A stretch of 64,000 bases of DNA from BOG-908 sp965198825 (GTDB taxonomy: Bacteria; Pseudomonadota; Alphaproteobacteria; Acetobacterales; Acetobacteraceae): the NCBI GenBank assembly GCA_965198825.1, contig CBDAQB010000002.1, positions 124,001 to 188,000 of the forward strand, in the 5' to 3' direction. The position numbers and the translations under genes were made by a program. Below are positions 9,308-17,861 of the stretch, piece by piece. How positions within the stretch are numbered: the first letter of the stretch is position 1; each line of letters opens with the position of its first letter. The notes beneath the pieces were generated by a model. That model was not told where the DNA came from. It saw only the letters and a program-made list of their open reading frames with translations, and searched no databases.

Positions 9308-9874
9308 ATGTTCACGCTTACCAGATCTAGGATCTTCGCCGCAGCCCTGCTGGCAGGCCTTGCCGCCTGCAGCCCCGGCGCGGATCTTCAGCCTCTCCCG
9401 CCCTACTCGACCGGCAGCTACCGGCTCGGCGCAGGCGACCAGATACGCGTCATCGTCTTCGGCGCCGACCAGCTCGGCGGACAATTCAGTGTCGACGATA
9501 GCGGCAGCGTCGCCCTGCCTCTCGTCGGCAACGTGCACGCCACCGGACTTTCCACCGACGAACTCGCAAACTCGCTGAAAAAGAAGCTCCGCGGCGGCGG
9601 CTTCGTGCGCAACCCGAGCGTCGCCGTCGAGGTACTTTCCTACCGGCCCATCTTCGTCCTTGGCGAAGTGGTCAAGCCCGGCCAGTATCCTTTCCAACCT
9701 GGCATGACCATGCTGACGGCGGTCGCGGTCGCAGGCGGCTTCACCTACCGCGCCGTCGAGGATTATGCCTCCGACATTCGCAGCGTCGATGCGCAGGCCG
9801 TGCAAGGCAAGATCCTGCCAGGCACCTTCCTGGCGCCTGGCGATGTCGTGAAAATCTACGAACGGCATTTCTGA
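9308..9874 (+). CDS. Polysaccharide export lipoprotein (Wza/GumB family)
   Basis: 188 residues, a short GumB-type member of the polysaccharide export family rather than full-length Wza. Lipobox LAAC at about residues 18-21 marks a lipoprotein signal peptide. It contains the poly-export domain (YRLGAGDQIRVIVFGADQL) and a SLBB-like segment (FVLGEVVKPGQYPFQPGMT). It would form the outer-membrane or periplasmic channel for the EPS. First of a tightly spaced run with the ATPase, co-polymerase and glycosyltransferase genes, downstream of the beta-barrel gene. Confidence 0.93.
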   Translation: MFTLTRSRIFAAALLAGLAACSPGADLQPLPPYSTGSYRLGAGDQIRVIVFGADQLGGQFSVDDSGSVALPLVGNVHATGLSTDELANSLKKKLRGGGFVRNPSVAVEVLSYRPIFVLGEVVKPGQYPFQPGMTMLTAVAVAGGFTYRAVEDYASDIRSVDAQAVQGKILPGTFLAPGDVVKIYERHF

Positions 9875-9889
9875 TGATTTCGCGCCAAC

Positions 9890-11338
9890 GTGCCTGCGTG
9901 CGCCATCTCGCGACGTCTGCCGTCTCGATCAGGCAATTCTGAAGCCGTGAGCAACGCAGTCTCGATCGTGGCCAGGCTCCGCCGCCTGCTTCGCACCAGG
10001 CACGGCAGCCATCCGCGCCCGGCCGTGGCGGAGCAGCGGCCTGCGAAAGTCTCCGGCACCCCACGCGCAGCGTCCACGCCGCGCGCAGCACCCACGCCAC
10101 GCGCAGCGCCCACGCCACGCGCAGCACCGGGGCCACGCGTGTCTGCCAACGTCGCCTTCACGCCGACCAGGCCGCGCTCGAGCCGCGACGCCCTCGCCGG
10201 CCGCAGGCGTGAGCTGAACCGCGTCATCGAGGCGCTCAACGACGAGACCGCGCATGTCGTGATCTATGCCGAACGCGGCCGCGGCAAAACCTCTCTCGCC
10301 AACACCATCGTTCAGCAATTGCGCCAGTCCGGGGCCATCGTCGGCCGTTTCGTCTGCAGCGCCGAGAGCGACTTCGACGCCATCATCCACGGCGTCATGC
10401 GCGACCTGCCATCCTCGCTGCTGACCTTCAACCTCGATGACGACGCGCAAGCCGATGGCAAAACGAATGCACGCGGCTGCGAGTCCATCCTGCCGCCCGG
10501 CACCCTGCAGCCCGCCGACGTAGCCGACATCTCCCGGCACCTCATGGGCAGCAGGCTCATCTTCGTCATCGACGAGTTCGACCGCGTCCTCGATCCCGCA
10601 ACGCGAACTCGCCTGGCAGACACGATCAAGCTGCTGTCCGACCGAGGACTGAAGCTGCTGTTCATGATCGTCGGCGTCTCCAGCACGCTCGAACAGATCA
10701 TCGGCCAGCATCCCTCCATCCAGCGCAACATCACCGGCGTCCATCTGGCGCTGATGCAGGACGATGAAGTCGAGGCCATGCTGGTCAGCGGCGGCGAGGC
10801 TGTCGGCATTACCTTCACTGCCGGAACATGCGCAGCAGTCGCCGGTGTCGCGCGCGGCATGCCCTACATGGCGCAGCTCATGGGCCTGCGCATCCTGCAA
10901 CAGACCGTGTCGCGGGGCGCCACCGAAACGTCGCCCGATGATTTCACCGCCGCAGTCGAGCGCCTCATCGCCGATCAACCGCCGGAAATCGTCGCCCGCT
11001 ATCTCATTCTGACGGAGACGCCGCAGGCCGATCCCGCAACTGCATCGATCAACATCGCGTCAGACAAATCCGCGGCATTGAACATTGTCGCAGCCTCAGC
11101 GCAGGACGAATTCGGCAACATGAAGCTCGCGGATCTGGACGCCGCCGGCCGAAAGGCGCTCCTCGACGCGCATGTCATCGAACCTTCACCGAGCCGGCCA
11201 GGGACATTCCAAGTGGCAGACCGTCCGCTGATGTATTACGTGCAGCTCCTGGCTGCCCGCGAAAGATCGGCGCAGGCCGCGCCATCCGGCTACCAGCTCT
11301 CCGTCTCGGGACATCAGGCAGGGTCACGCACGCAATGA
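9890..11338 (+). CDS. P-loop (AAA/STAND-like) ATPase encoded in EPS export operon
   Basis: 482 residues from GTG 9890; the GTG at 9947 is another possible start. The N-terminal 100 residues are basic and low-complexity, with four tandem PRAAxT-type units (57-83). Then comes a P-loop NTPase core with Walker A ERGRGKTS (about 128-135) and Walker B LIFVIDEFD (223-231), and an arginine-rich segment after the second strand. The C-terminal part resembles the helical and winged segments of ATPases related to ORC/STAND proteins. Its stop overlaps the start of the Wzc-like gene by 4 bases, implying coupled translation. A cytosolic energy or regulatory role in export is inferred from position only. Confidence 0.7.
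   Translation: MPACAISRRLPSRSGNSEAVSNAVSIVARLRRLLRTRHGSHPRPAVAEQRPAKVSGTPRAASTPRAAPTPRAAPTPRAAPGPRVSANVAFTPTRPRSSRDALAGRRRELNRVIEALNDETAHVVIYAERGRGKTSLANTIVQQLRQSGAIVGRFVCSAESDFDAIIHGVMRDLPSSLLTFNLDDDAQADGKTNARGCESILPPGTLQPADVADISRHLMGSRLIFVIDEFDRVLDPATRTRLADTIKLLSDRGLKLLFMIVGVSSTLEQIIGQHPSIQRNITGVHLALMQDDEVEAMLVSGGEAVGITFTAGTCAAVAGVARGMPYMAQLMGLRILQQTVSRGATETSPDDFTAAVERLIADQPPEIVARYLILTETPQADPATASINIASDKSAALNIVAASAQDEFGNMKLADLDAAGRKALLDAHVIEPSPSRPGTFQVADRPLMYYVQLLAARERSAQAAPSGYQLSVSGHQAGSRTQ
10061..10132 (+). repeat. Four 18-bp tandem repeats inside the ATPase gene
   Basis: Four consecutive near-identical 18-base units of the form CCACGCGCAGCxCCCACG at 10061, 10079, 10097 and 10115, encoding repeated PRAAPT hexapeptides before the P-loop domain. 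Multiples of three keep the frame, so copy number can vary between strains without breaking the protein. Confidence 0.85.
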
Positions 11339-13416
11339 AAACCGACCTCTCCCCGAGCGGCGTCATCACGCATCCCCGCGCCTTCGCGTCCGCTGCGCGG
11401 GAAGCCGCCCGCGCCCCGCGCAACATGGGCACAGCCGATATCGTGGGCCTGCTGCGGCGGAACTGGCTGACCATCCTCATCTGCGCGCTCGTCGGCGCCG
11501 TCGCGGTCTACGCCTACGCCGCCACCCTGCCGAAACGCTACACCGCGGAAGGGGCCATCGCCGTCGCCGGCGACCGCCTGGCCATCCCCGAACTCCAGGG
11601 CGCCCTGCAAGCCGGCGGCTCACCAGACCCCATGCCGATCGTCCACACCGAAGTGCAGGCGCTGAGCGCGAGGCAGCTCATTTCGGAGGTGGTGAACGAG
11701 CTCCACCTCGACACCTACCCCGAATTCAACGGCGCCCTCCGCCCACCGACGCTCTTCGGCACCATCATCGGCACGCTGAAGTCGCTGCTGCCGCATTCCC
11801 CCGCGCCGCCGGGCACCGACCTGGGCAATGATTCGGTCGTCAACGCCGTCAGCCACGCCTTCGCCTTCGTCCAGGACAACCGCAGCCTGGTGATCGGCGT
11901 GAACTTCACCTCCCGCGATCCGCATCTCGCGGCTACCGCCGTCAACCGCCTGATCGCCGACTATGTCGCGGCACGCGAGAAGCGCTCCGCCAACGCCGAC
12001 CTCGGCGCCAACACGGCCATCACCAAGCGCATCGACGAAGTACGCAGCGACATCAAGCGCCTTGAAGACCAGATGCAGAAGCTGCGGAACACCTCCGGCC
12101 TGGTCGCCCTGCGCGCTGGCAGCCTCGGCCAGCAGCAGGTCGAGGACCTCGCCACCGAAGCCTCCCGCGCCGCCGTCCAGCGCTCCGAAATTCAGGCGAA
12201 CCTGGCACGCGCCTCTGCCGCCGCCTCCAGCGGATCGTCGGACGAGTTGGGAACCGTCCTCAGCTCCCCCACCATCTCCCGCCTGCGCGAGCAGGAAACC
12301 GAAGCCGCCGGCCGCGTCGCCGACATGTCCCAGCAGTTCGGCCCCAGCTACCCACTGCTGCAGAGCGCCCGCGCCAACCTGGCAGCCGTGCGCGCCGAAC
12401 TCAGCGGCGAGGCGCGCCGCATCGTCGCCTCCCTGTCCACCCAGCTGAAGGCCGCCCAGGCCCACGAGGCGGACCTGGAGAACCAGCTCGCAGAGGCGCG
12501 CAAGTCCGGCTCGGCCGCGCAGGAGACCCAGGCCCAGCTCGAACAGCTCCAGCAGGACGTCACCACCCAGCGCAACCTCTACGGCACCCTGCTCGCCAGC
12601 GTGCAGCAGACGGCGGCAAAGCCCCAGGGCGACATGCTCCCCGACGTCCGCGTGCTCAACACCGCGACGCCCCCCAGCCTCCCCTCCGCCCCGAACATGA
12701 AGCTCGCGGCCGGCCTCGGCGGCATCTCCGGCGCCCTCCTCGCCGGGCTGGTCGCGTTCACCCGCTCCGGCGCCAAGGCGCGCTTCACCGACGCCAACGA
12801 AGTGTCGGCCGCGACTGGCGCCAACATCCTGGCCACCCTGCGCAACGCCGGCGTGCGTGGCGAGAAGCTCGCCGACCTGTCCGGCCCGAATCGCGACGCC
12901 CTGCGCACCGGCCTCGCCCGATTGCGCGGCGCTGCCGGCACCTATCCGCCGCGCGTGCTCACCCTGGTTGGCACCCAATCCGGCCGCCAGGCCACCGCCG
13001 TCGCCCAGGCGCTCGCCCGCGTCGCAGCAGGCAGCGGCCAGACCGTCCTGCTCATCGAAGTGGGCGCCGCCGACGCCACCGCCGCCGCCGACGGCTACTG
13101 GCGCGACTCTGTCACCCGCGAGCCGGGCTCGGCCCTGGACCTGCTCTCCAGCGGCAGCTTCCGGGTCGATCCCGTCAACCGCGCCGTCGCCCTCCAAAAC
13201 CTGCTCGTGGAAGCGCGCGAGGAATACGATCTGATCGTGCTCGGCGCCCCGCCCGCATCCGGCTCACAGGCGTTCGGCCTGGCGCGCACCAGCGACCTCA
13301 CCATCCTCGTGGTCGACCTCGCCGCCACCCACCCCGACGTGATCCAGCACGAGGCCGCCCAGCTCGCCGCCGTCACGCAGAACCGGCTCTCCGCCATCGT
13401 GCTGGGGAAGGCGTGA
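11335..13416 (+). CDS. Wzc/GumC-like polysaccharide co-polymerase with degenerate kinase domain
   Basis: 693-residue inner-membrane protein. First membrane helix about 46-64, then a Wzz domain with long coiled coils (about 200-440), a second helix at about 455-475, and a C-terminal domain shaped like a bacterial tyrosine kinase (541-693). In that domain the Walker A position reads TLVGTQSGRQAT, lacking the GK[ST] of active Wzc. Walker A' reads LLIEVGA, where LLIDAD is usual. The Walker B position reads LIVLGAPP, where a DTPP-like motif is usual. No tyrosine cluster is present at the end. It would set chain length and connect to the Wza-like channel but probably cannot phosphorylate. Coupled by 4-base overlaps to the genes on both sides. 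Confidence 0.87.
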   Translation: MKTDLSPSGVITHPRAFASAAREAARAPRNMGTADIVGLLRRNWLTILICALVGAVAVYAYAATLPKRYTAEGAIAVAGDRLAIPELQGALQAGGSPDPMPIVHTEVQALSARQLISEVVNELHLDTYPEFNGALRPPTLFGTIIGTLKSLLPHSPAPPGTDLGNDSVVNAVSHAFAFVQDNRSLVIGVNFTSRDPHLAATAVNRLIADYVAAREKRSANADLGANTAITKRIDEVRSDIKRLEDQMQKLRNTSGLVALRAGSLGQQQVEDLATEASRAAVQRSEIQANLARASAAASSGSSDELGTVLSSPTISRLREQETEAAGRVADMSQQFGPSYPLLQSARANLAAVRAELSGEARRIVASLSTQLKAAQAHEADLENQLAEARKSGSAAQETQAQLEQLQQDVTTQRNLYGTLLASVQQTAAKPQGDMLPDVRVLNTATPPSLPSAPNMKLAAGLGGISGALLAGLVAFTRSGAKARFTDANEVSAATGANILATLRNAGVRGEKLADLSGPNRDALRTGLARLRGAAGTYPPRVLTLVGTQSGRQATAVAQALARVAAGSGQTVLLIEVGAADATAAADGYWRDSVTREPGSALDLLSSGSFRVDPVNRAVALQNLLVEAREEYDLIVLGAPPASGSQAFGLARTSDLTILVVDLAATHPDVIQHEAAQLAAVTQNRLSAIVLGKA

Positions 13417-14627
13417 CAGGCGCCGCCGTTCTCTTCGGGTTATCCGCAGTCTGCCTGTTCCTGGCCCTCCACCCGTTCTCCACCTACCCGCTCGCCCTGC
13501 GCGCCCTGGCGCGCCTCAGGCCCAGGCCGCCCCACCTGGCGCTGCACCAGGCTGACGGCCGCGCCCCCAGCGTCGCCGTCTGCGTCTGCGCCTACAACGA
13601 GGAAGCCGTCATCGGCGAGCGCGTCCGCAACATCCTCTCCCTGCGCGAAACCTCTCCCGGCCTGCAGACCCTCATCTACGTGGACGGCGCAGCCGACCGC
13701 ACCGCCGACATCCTCCGCGGCTTCGGCAGCGACATCACCGCCGTCATCTCGCACGAGCGCCTCGGCAAGACGCACGGCATGAACACCCTCGTGTCCATGA
13801 CCGACGCCGACATCGTCGTCTTCTCCGACGCCAACGTCGCCTTCGCGCCCGACGCCATCACCCGCCTCGTCGCCGCCTTCGCCGACCCCGAAGTCGGCTG
13901 CGTCTGCGGCCACCTGCGCTACGCCACCGCCGACACCGCCGCGACCGAAGGCACCGCCGAAGCCGGCTCGCTCTACTGGCGCCTCGAGGAGCACATCAAG
14001 GCGCTCGAATCCGCCACCGGCTCTGTCATGGGCGCGGACGGCTCCATCTTCGCCATACGACGCGCCCTCCACACGCCCACCCCGCCCTATCTCATCGACG
14101 ACATGCACCTCTCGCTGAGCATCCTCTGCGCCGGCGCACGCATCGTCCGCGCAGCCGACGCCATCGCCACCGAAGCCTCCGTCTCCACCTCGGGCGAGGA
14201 ATTCCGCCGCAAGATCCGCATCGCCTGCCAGGCCTTTAACGTGCACCGGGCCCTCCGCCCTGCCCTCGGCCGCCTCGGCGCGCTCGACCGCTTCAAATAC
14301 CTCTCCCACAAGCTGCTGCGCTGGCTGTGCATCTTCTTCCTCGCCGCCGCCGCCCTGCTGTTCGAAGCCGCCTGCCTCGCCGCCGGCGCCTGGACCCTCG
14401 CCTGGGTCTCCACCGCCGCGGGCCTCCTCGCCGCCCTGGTCATCTTCACCGCCCGCCGCGGCCCCGCCGCGCGCATCAAGGAGATCCTCCTCGCCCTCAT
14501 CGCCACCGGCCTCGGCGTCCTCCAATCCCTGCGCGGCGCCAAATTCCAGACCTGGACGCCCCCCGCCTCCGCCCGCGCCCAGCCGAACGCCTCCAGCCTC
14601 GCCGGCGCAGAGAGCCACGGCCACTGA
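13413..14627 (+). CDS. Membrane-associated GT2 family glycosyltransferase
   Basis: 404 residues. An N-terminal helix precedes a GT-A domain with VAVCVCAYNEE, the metal-binding SDAN (DxD-type), GADGSIFAIR and IDDMHLS acceptor region, and an ExFRRKIRIACQ segment equivalent to the Q/RxxRW motif of processive or large GT2 enzymes. Two or three C-terminal helices follow. Adds a sugar to the lipid-linked repeat unit at the cytoplasmic face. The GTG start overlaps the co-polymerase stop (GTGA), consistent with one operon. Which sugar it transfers is not predictable. Confidence 0.88.
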   Translation: MTGAAVLFGLSAVCLFLALHPFSTYPLALRALARLRPRPPHLALHQADGRAPSVAVCVCAYNEEAVIGERVRNILSLRETSPGLQTLIYVDGAADRTADILRGFGSDITAVISHERLGKTHGMNTLVSMTDADIVVFSDANVAFAPDAITRLVAAFADPEVGCVCGHLRYATADTAATEGTAEAGSLYWRLEEHIKALESATGSVMGADGSIFAIRRALHTPTPPYLIDDMHLSLSILCAGARIVRAADAIATEASVSTSGEEFRRKIRIACQAFNVHRALRPALGRLGALDRFKYLSHKLLRWLCIFFLAAAALLFEAACLAAGAWTLAWVSTAAGLLAALVIFTARRGPAARIKEILLALIATGLGVLQSLRGAKFQTWTPPASARAQPNASSLAGAESHGH

Positions 14628-14628
14628 C

Positions 14629-15813
14629 ATGCGCGTCGCCCTCATCGACCCTTCCCTCTTCACCCTGCCCTACGACGCCGCCCTCGCCCGCGGCCTCCAG
14701 CAGGCCGGCTGCGAAGTCACCCTCCACGGCCGCCCCCCGCGCGCCGCCGACGGCCACGCCGAAGGCATCGACCTGCAGCCCCACTTCTACCCGCTTGCCG
14801 AAAGCCGCCTCGCCTTCCGCCTGCCCGAAAAACTCCGCCTCGCCATCAAGGGCCTGGACCACGTCGCCTCCATGGACCGGCTATGGCGCAAGCTCAGCGC
14901 CGCCCGCCCCAACATCATCCACTTCCAGTGGCTCGCCCTCCCGCTGATCGACGCCCGGCTCCTCGCCCGCTTCCGCAAGCTCGCCCCCCTCGTCCTCACC
15001 GTTCACGACACCGACCCTTTCAACGGCAACCCGACCGCCTGGCTCCAGCGCATGGGCGTCCAGCGCGCCCTCGCCGGCTTCGACCGCCTCATCGTTCACA
15101 CCACCCAGGGGCGCTCCCGCCTGATCGCCCAGGGCATCCCCGCCGCCCACACCGCCGTCCTCCCCCACGGCAGCCTGAGCACCGCATCCGCCATCCCGCC
15201 CGGCGCCCATCCCGGCCGGACCCCCGACCTCATGCAGGGCCCGCTCACCTTCCTGCTCTTCGGCAAGATCAAACCCTACAAGGGCGCCGACGTCCTGATC
15301 GACGCCTTCGCCGCCCTCCCGCCCGCCCTGCGCGCCCAGGCCCGCGTCCGCATCGTCGGCCAGCCCTACATGCCCCTCGACCCCCTGCGCGCCCGGGCCG
15401 AAGCCCTCGGCATCGCCGACGCCGTCAGCATCGAACCCGACTACATCGCCGACGACGCAGTCGACGCCCTCTTCGCCCCAGGCACGGTCGCCGTCTTCCC
15501 CTACCGCGAAATCGAGGCAAGCGGCGTCCTCTCCTACGCCATCGCCAACGGCCGCCCCATCATCGCCAGCCGCCTGGGCAGCTTCGCCGAATTTCTGCGC
15601 GACCACACGCACGGCAGGCTCGTCCCCCCGGGCGACGCCTCCGCTCTCACCGCCGCCATGGCCGAAACCCTCTCGGACCGCGCGACCGCCGCCGCCTACG
15701 CCGCCGCCGTCACCTCGCTGGCATCCGACGTCCCAAGCTGGGAGCAGATCGCCCGCGACACGCTCCAGATCTACGAGGATGCGAACTCTCGAGAGGGCGC
15801 CGGTCAGGGATGA
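14629..15813 (+). CDS. GT4 family glycosyltransferase
   Basis: 394 residues, GT-B fold. The N-terminal half has LTVHDTDPFNGN. The C-terminal half carries the GT4 signature: FGKIKPYKGADVLIDAF, then the acidic stretch FPYREIEASGVLSYAIANG with the family ExxxxGxxxxEA-like arrangement, and VPPGDASAL. Cytosolic addition of a sugar to the EPS repeat unit. Starts one base after the GT2 gene ends and overlaps the next GT8 gene by 4 bases. Very GC-rich: one 60-base sample just upstream (14341-14400) is 80% GC. Confidence 0.9.
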   Translation: MRVALIDPSLFTLPYDAALARGLQQAGCEVTLHGRPPRAADGHAEGIDLQPHFYPLAESRLAFRLPEKLRLAIKGLDHVASMDRLWRKLSAARPNIIHFQWLALPLIDARLLARFRKLAPLVLTVHDTDPFNGNPTAWLQRMGVQRALAGFDRLIVHTTQGRSRLIAQGIPAAHTAVLPHGSLSTASAIPPGAHPGRTPDLMQGPLTFLLFGKIKPYKGADVLIDAFAALPPALRAQARVRIVGQPYMPLDPLRARAEALGIADAVSIEPDYIADDAVDALFAPGTVAVFPYREIEASGVLSYAIANGRPIIASRLGSFAEFLRDHTHGRLVPPGDASALTAAMAETLSDRATAAAYAAAVTSLASDVPSWEQIARDTLQIYEDANSREGAGQG

Positions 15814-16841
15814 GCGGGTTCCTCGGCATGACCGCCCGGCAAGAACTAGATTTAGCAATCAACAAACCCGACAAGCTCTCTTTTCCAGAACTTCGAGTCG
15901 GAGAGACGAAGCATTTGAAAAACGTAATTCAGTGCGCATTTTCTATTGACGATGCGTATTGCCAGCATGTCGCTGTTGCGGTGGAGTCTCTAGTCACCCA
16001 CAGCTCGACGCCGCTTGAGATACACATTATCCACTCAAATGTTAGATCAGAAAACTTGTCTAAGCTGCGGGCAGACTTCGCAAGACACACAGGAACCGTA
16101 TTTCATTTCTATGAATTCGATGCCGCGCGATACAAGCATTTCCGGTTGGATGGACACATAAGCCTCGCTTCCTACTTTCGGCTCTTTCTTACAAGCATAA
16201 TGCCGGAACGGATCGAAAGGTTACTTTATCTAGATTCTGACATAGTCGTCGTAAGCGATGTCACGTCACTGTGGATGATGCCTCTGAGTGGAAAGCTTAT
16301 CGCTGCTGCACCCGATATCTCGCAGATGGAGCATGATAGGCTTGCGCTGCCGTCGAGCCACACGTACTTCAACGCTGGCATACTGCTGGTCGATCTCGCA
16401 GGATGGCGCGCGATTGATATGCAACGCCGCTTCCTTGACTACGTGGAAAGAAGTTGGTCGTTCCTTAAGTATCACGATCAGGACGCGCTGAATGTAGTCC
16501 TTCAAAACGACGTATTGCTTGTGAGCAATATGTGGAATTTCTCTGCTGTCACTAAATACGAACACATGAAGCGACTTGGATATAGTCGACGAGATTTTCA
16601 GAAGCTGCGTAGACACTTCAAAATATTGCACTTCACTACAGTCCGAAAACCTTGGCTTTATTGGACCGACACACCATTCGAACGTATATATCTAAAATAC
16701 GTTCGGCGAACAACTTGGCGTAGCTTCAAGCAGGAGGACAAAAATGCGAAGACCATCCTAAAGAGAATGATACAACGGGTGATACGCTCGACGCCCGCGT
16801 CTCTGTTACCACACAGTCTAATCAAATGGACGAGTTTTTAG
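15810..16841 (+). CDS. GT8 family glycosyltransferase (LPS galactosyl/glucosyltransferase-like)
   Basis: 343 residues. An open frame extends back to 14883, but that part is an Arg/Pro-rich shadow of the GT4 gene; the ATG at 15810 overlaps its stop. GT8 hallmarks are LYLDSDIVV with the metal-binding DxD (D142, D144), FNAGILLVDL, the HDQDALN motif and HFTTVRKPW. Retaining transferases of this family add galactose or glucose. Composition changes sharply here: 16021-16080 is 42% GC, and AT-ending codons are common, so the gene was probably acquired separately. Overlaps the next gene by 16 bases. Confidence 0.88.
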   Translation: MSGFLGMTARQELDLAINKPDKLSFPELRVGETKHLKNVIQCAFSIDDAYCQHVAVAVESLVTHSSTPLEIHIIHSNVRSENLSKLRADFARHTGTVFHFYEFDAARYKHFRLDGHISLASYFRLFLTSIMPERIERLLYLDSDIVVVSDVTSLWMMPLSGKLIAAAPDISQMEHDRLALPSSHTYFNAGILLVDLAGWRAIDMQRRFLDYVERSWSFLKYHDQDALNVVLQNDVLLVSNMWNFSAVTKYEHMKRLGYSRRDFQKLRRHFKILHFTTVRKPWLYWTDTPFERIYLKYVRRTTWRSFKQEDKNAKTILKRMIQRVIRSTPASLLPHSLIKWTSF

Positions 16842-17806
16842 GGCGACGTGCCGTGAAAATCATCACTGTCTTGGATACCAGTATATCGACGGACAATCTC
16901 GGCGACGAGATCATAATGGATGCGGTCTACGATACCGTCCGCGAAATCGCCCCGAATAGCTACGTGTGCAAAGTGGCAACCCATGACTTCATGGGAAAGA
17001 CCTCCAGGAACTTGCTCAAACGCAGCGATCTCAGCTTAGTCGGCGGAACGAACCTCCTCGATTCGACCATGTTCTCGAAAGAGGCACTTTGGAAACTTCA
17101 CTATCTCGATCTAATTCGGATCAAGCCGGTTGTCTTACTCGCGACTGGCTGGCGTCGATATTCGGGTGCGATGAGCCGACTGACACATACGATGCTGAGT
17201 AGAACGCTAAGTAGCGAGTACACCCACTCTGTTCGCGACAGCTACACCGCATCTCAGCTGGAGCCACTTGCCCTAAAGGTTTCGAATACGTCCTGCGTCA
17301 CGATGTGGGGCCTTACGCCCGATCACTGTCGAAACTTGCCGCGGCGGCGCGCCGCATCCGCTGTGACAACGCTCACGTATTACCATCCTAATGCGAATGC
17401 CGACGCCCAGATGCTACGCATCCTCACTGCTACGTATCCCAACGTATATTTCTGGTCGCAGCAGGCGGGTGATATCGACTACTTTAATTCTTTGGCTGTT
17501 CAGGGTGTGAAAGTGCTCCCTCCAAGCAGCCGAGCTTACACAGAGTTCTTGGATAACACCGATGTGGACTTTATCGGAACGCGTCTTCACGGCGGCGTTC
17601 GTGCTATGCAGAAGGGGCACCGCGCCTTAATTGTTGCGATCGATAACCGTGCGTTGGAAATCGGAAAGGATACTGATCTTCCGGTAGCGAAACACGGTGA
17701 CCTCAGCAAAGTCGAGGAATGGATCGGTGGGCAAGCAGCCACGGAGGTTCGCCTTCCCGTCGCAAGTATCAACGCTTGGAAGTCGCAGTTTAAAGGAAGC
17801 TTTTAG
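16826..17806 (+). CDS. Polysaccharide pyruvyl transferase family protein
   Basis: 326 residues from the ATG at 16826; the GTG at 16853 is an alternative start. The N-terminus has STDNLGDEIIM and the C-terminal half GTRLHGGVRAMQKG, both typical of the pyruvyl-transferase/WcaK/CsaB family, which adds a ketal pyruvate from phosphoenolpyruvate to sugars. Pyruvylation gives EPS a negative charge. Shares the lower GC content of the preceding GT8 gene and overlaps it by 16 bases, so the pair probably travelled together. Some family members modify other groups, so the exact reaction is uncertain. Confidence 0.8.
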   Translation: MDEFLGRRAVKIITVLDTSISTDNLGDEIIMDAVYDTVREIAPNSYVCKVATHDFMGKTSRNLLKRSDLSLVGGTNLLDSTMFSKEALWKLHYLDLIRIKPVVLLATGWRRYSGAMSRLTHTMLSRTLSSEYTHSVRDSYTASQLEPLALKVSNTSCVTMWGLTPDHCRNLPRRRAASAVTTLTYYHPNANADAQMLRILTATYPNVYFWSQQAGDIDYFNSLAVQGVKVLPPSSRAYTEFLDNTDVDFIGTRLHGGVRAMQKGHRALIVAIDNRALEIGKDTDLPVAKHGDLSKVEEWIGGQAATEVRLPVASINAWKSQFKGSF

Positions 17807-17861
17807 GCCGCACTCGCCGAGAAGGCTTGATGCTTTGCACCCGCATTGAGGGCAGCCGGCT

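Noticed and set aside
10061..10132. Tandem 18-bp repeats as a CRISPR or origin iteron
   Set aside because: Units are directly adjacent, in frame and coding for PRAAPT; no spacers and no replication gene nearby.
14883..15809. N-terminal extension of the GT8 frame
   Set aside because: The extension is almost pure Arg/Pro, a shadow of the GC-rich GT4 gene; GT8 homology begins after the ATG at 15810.
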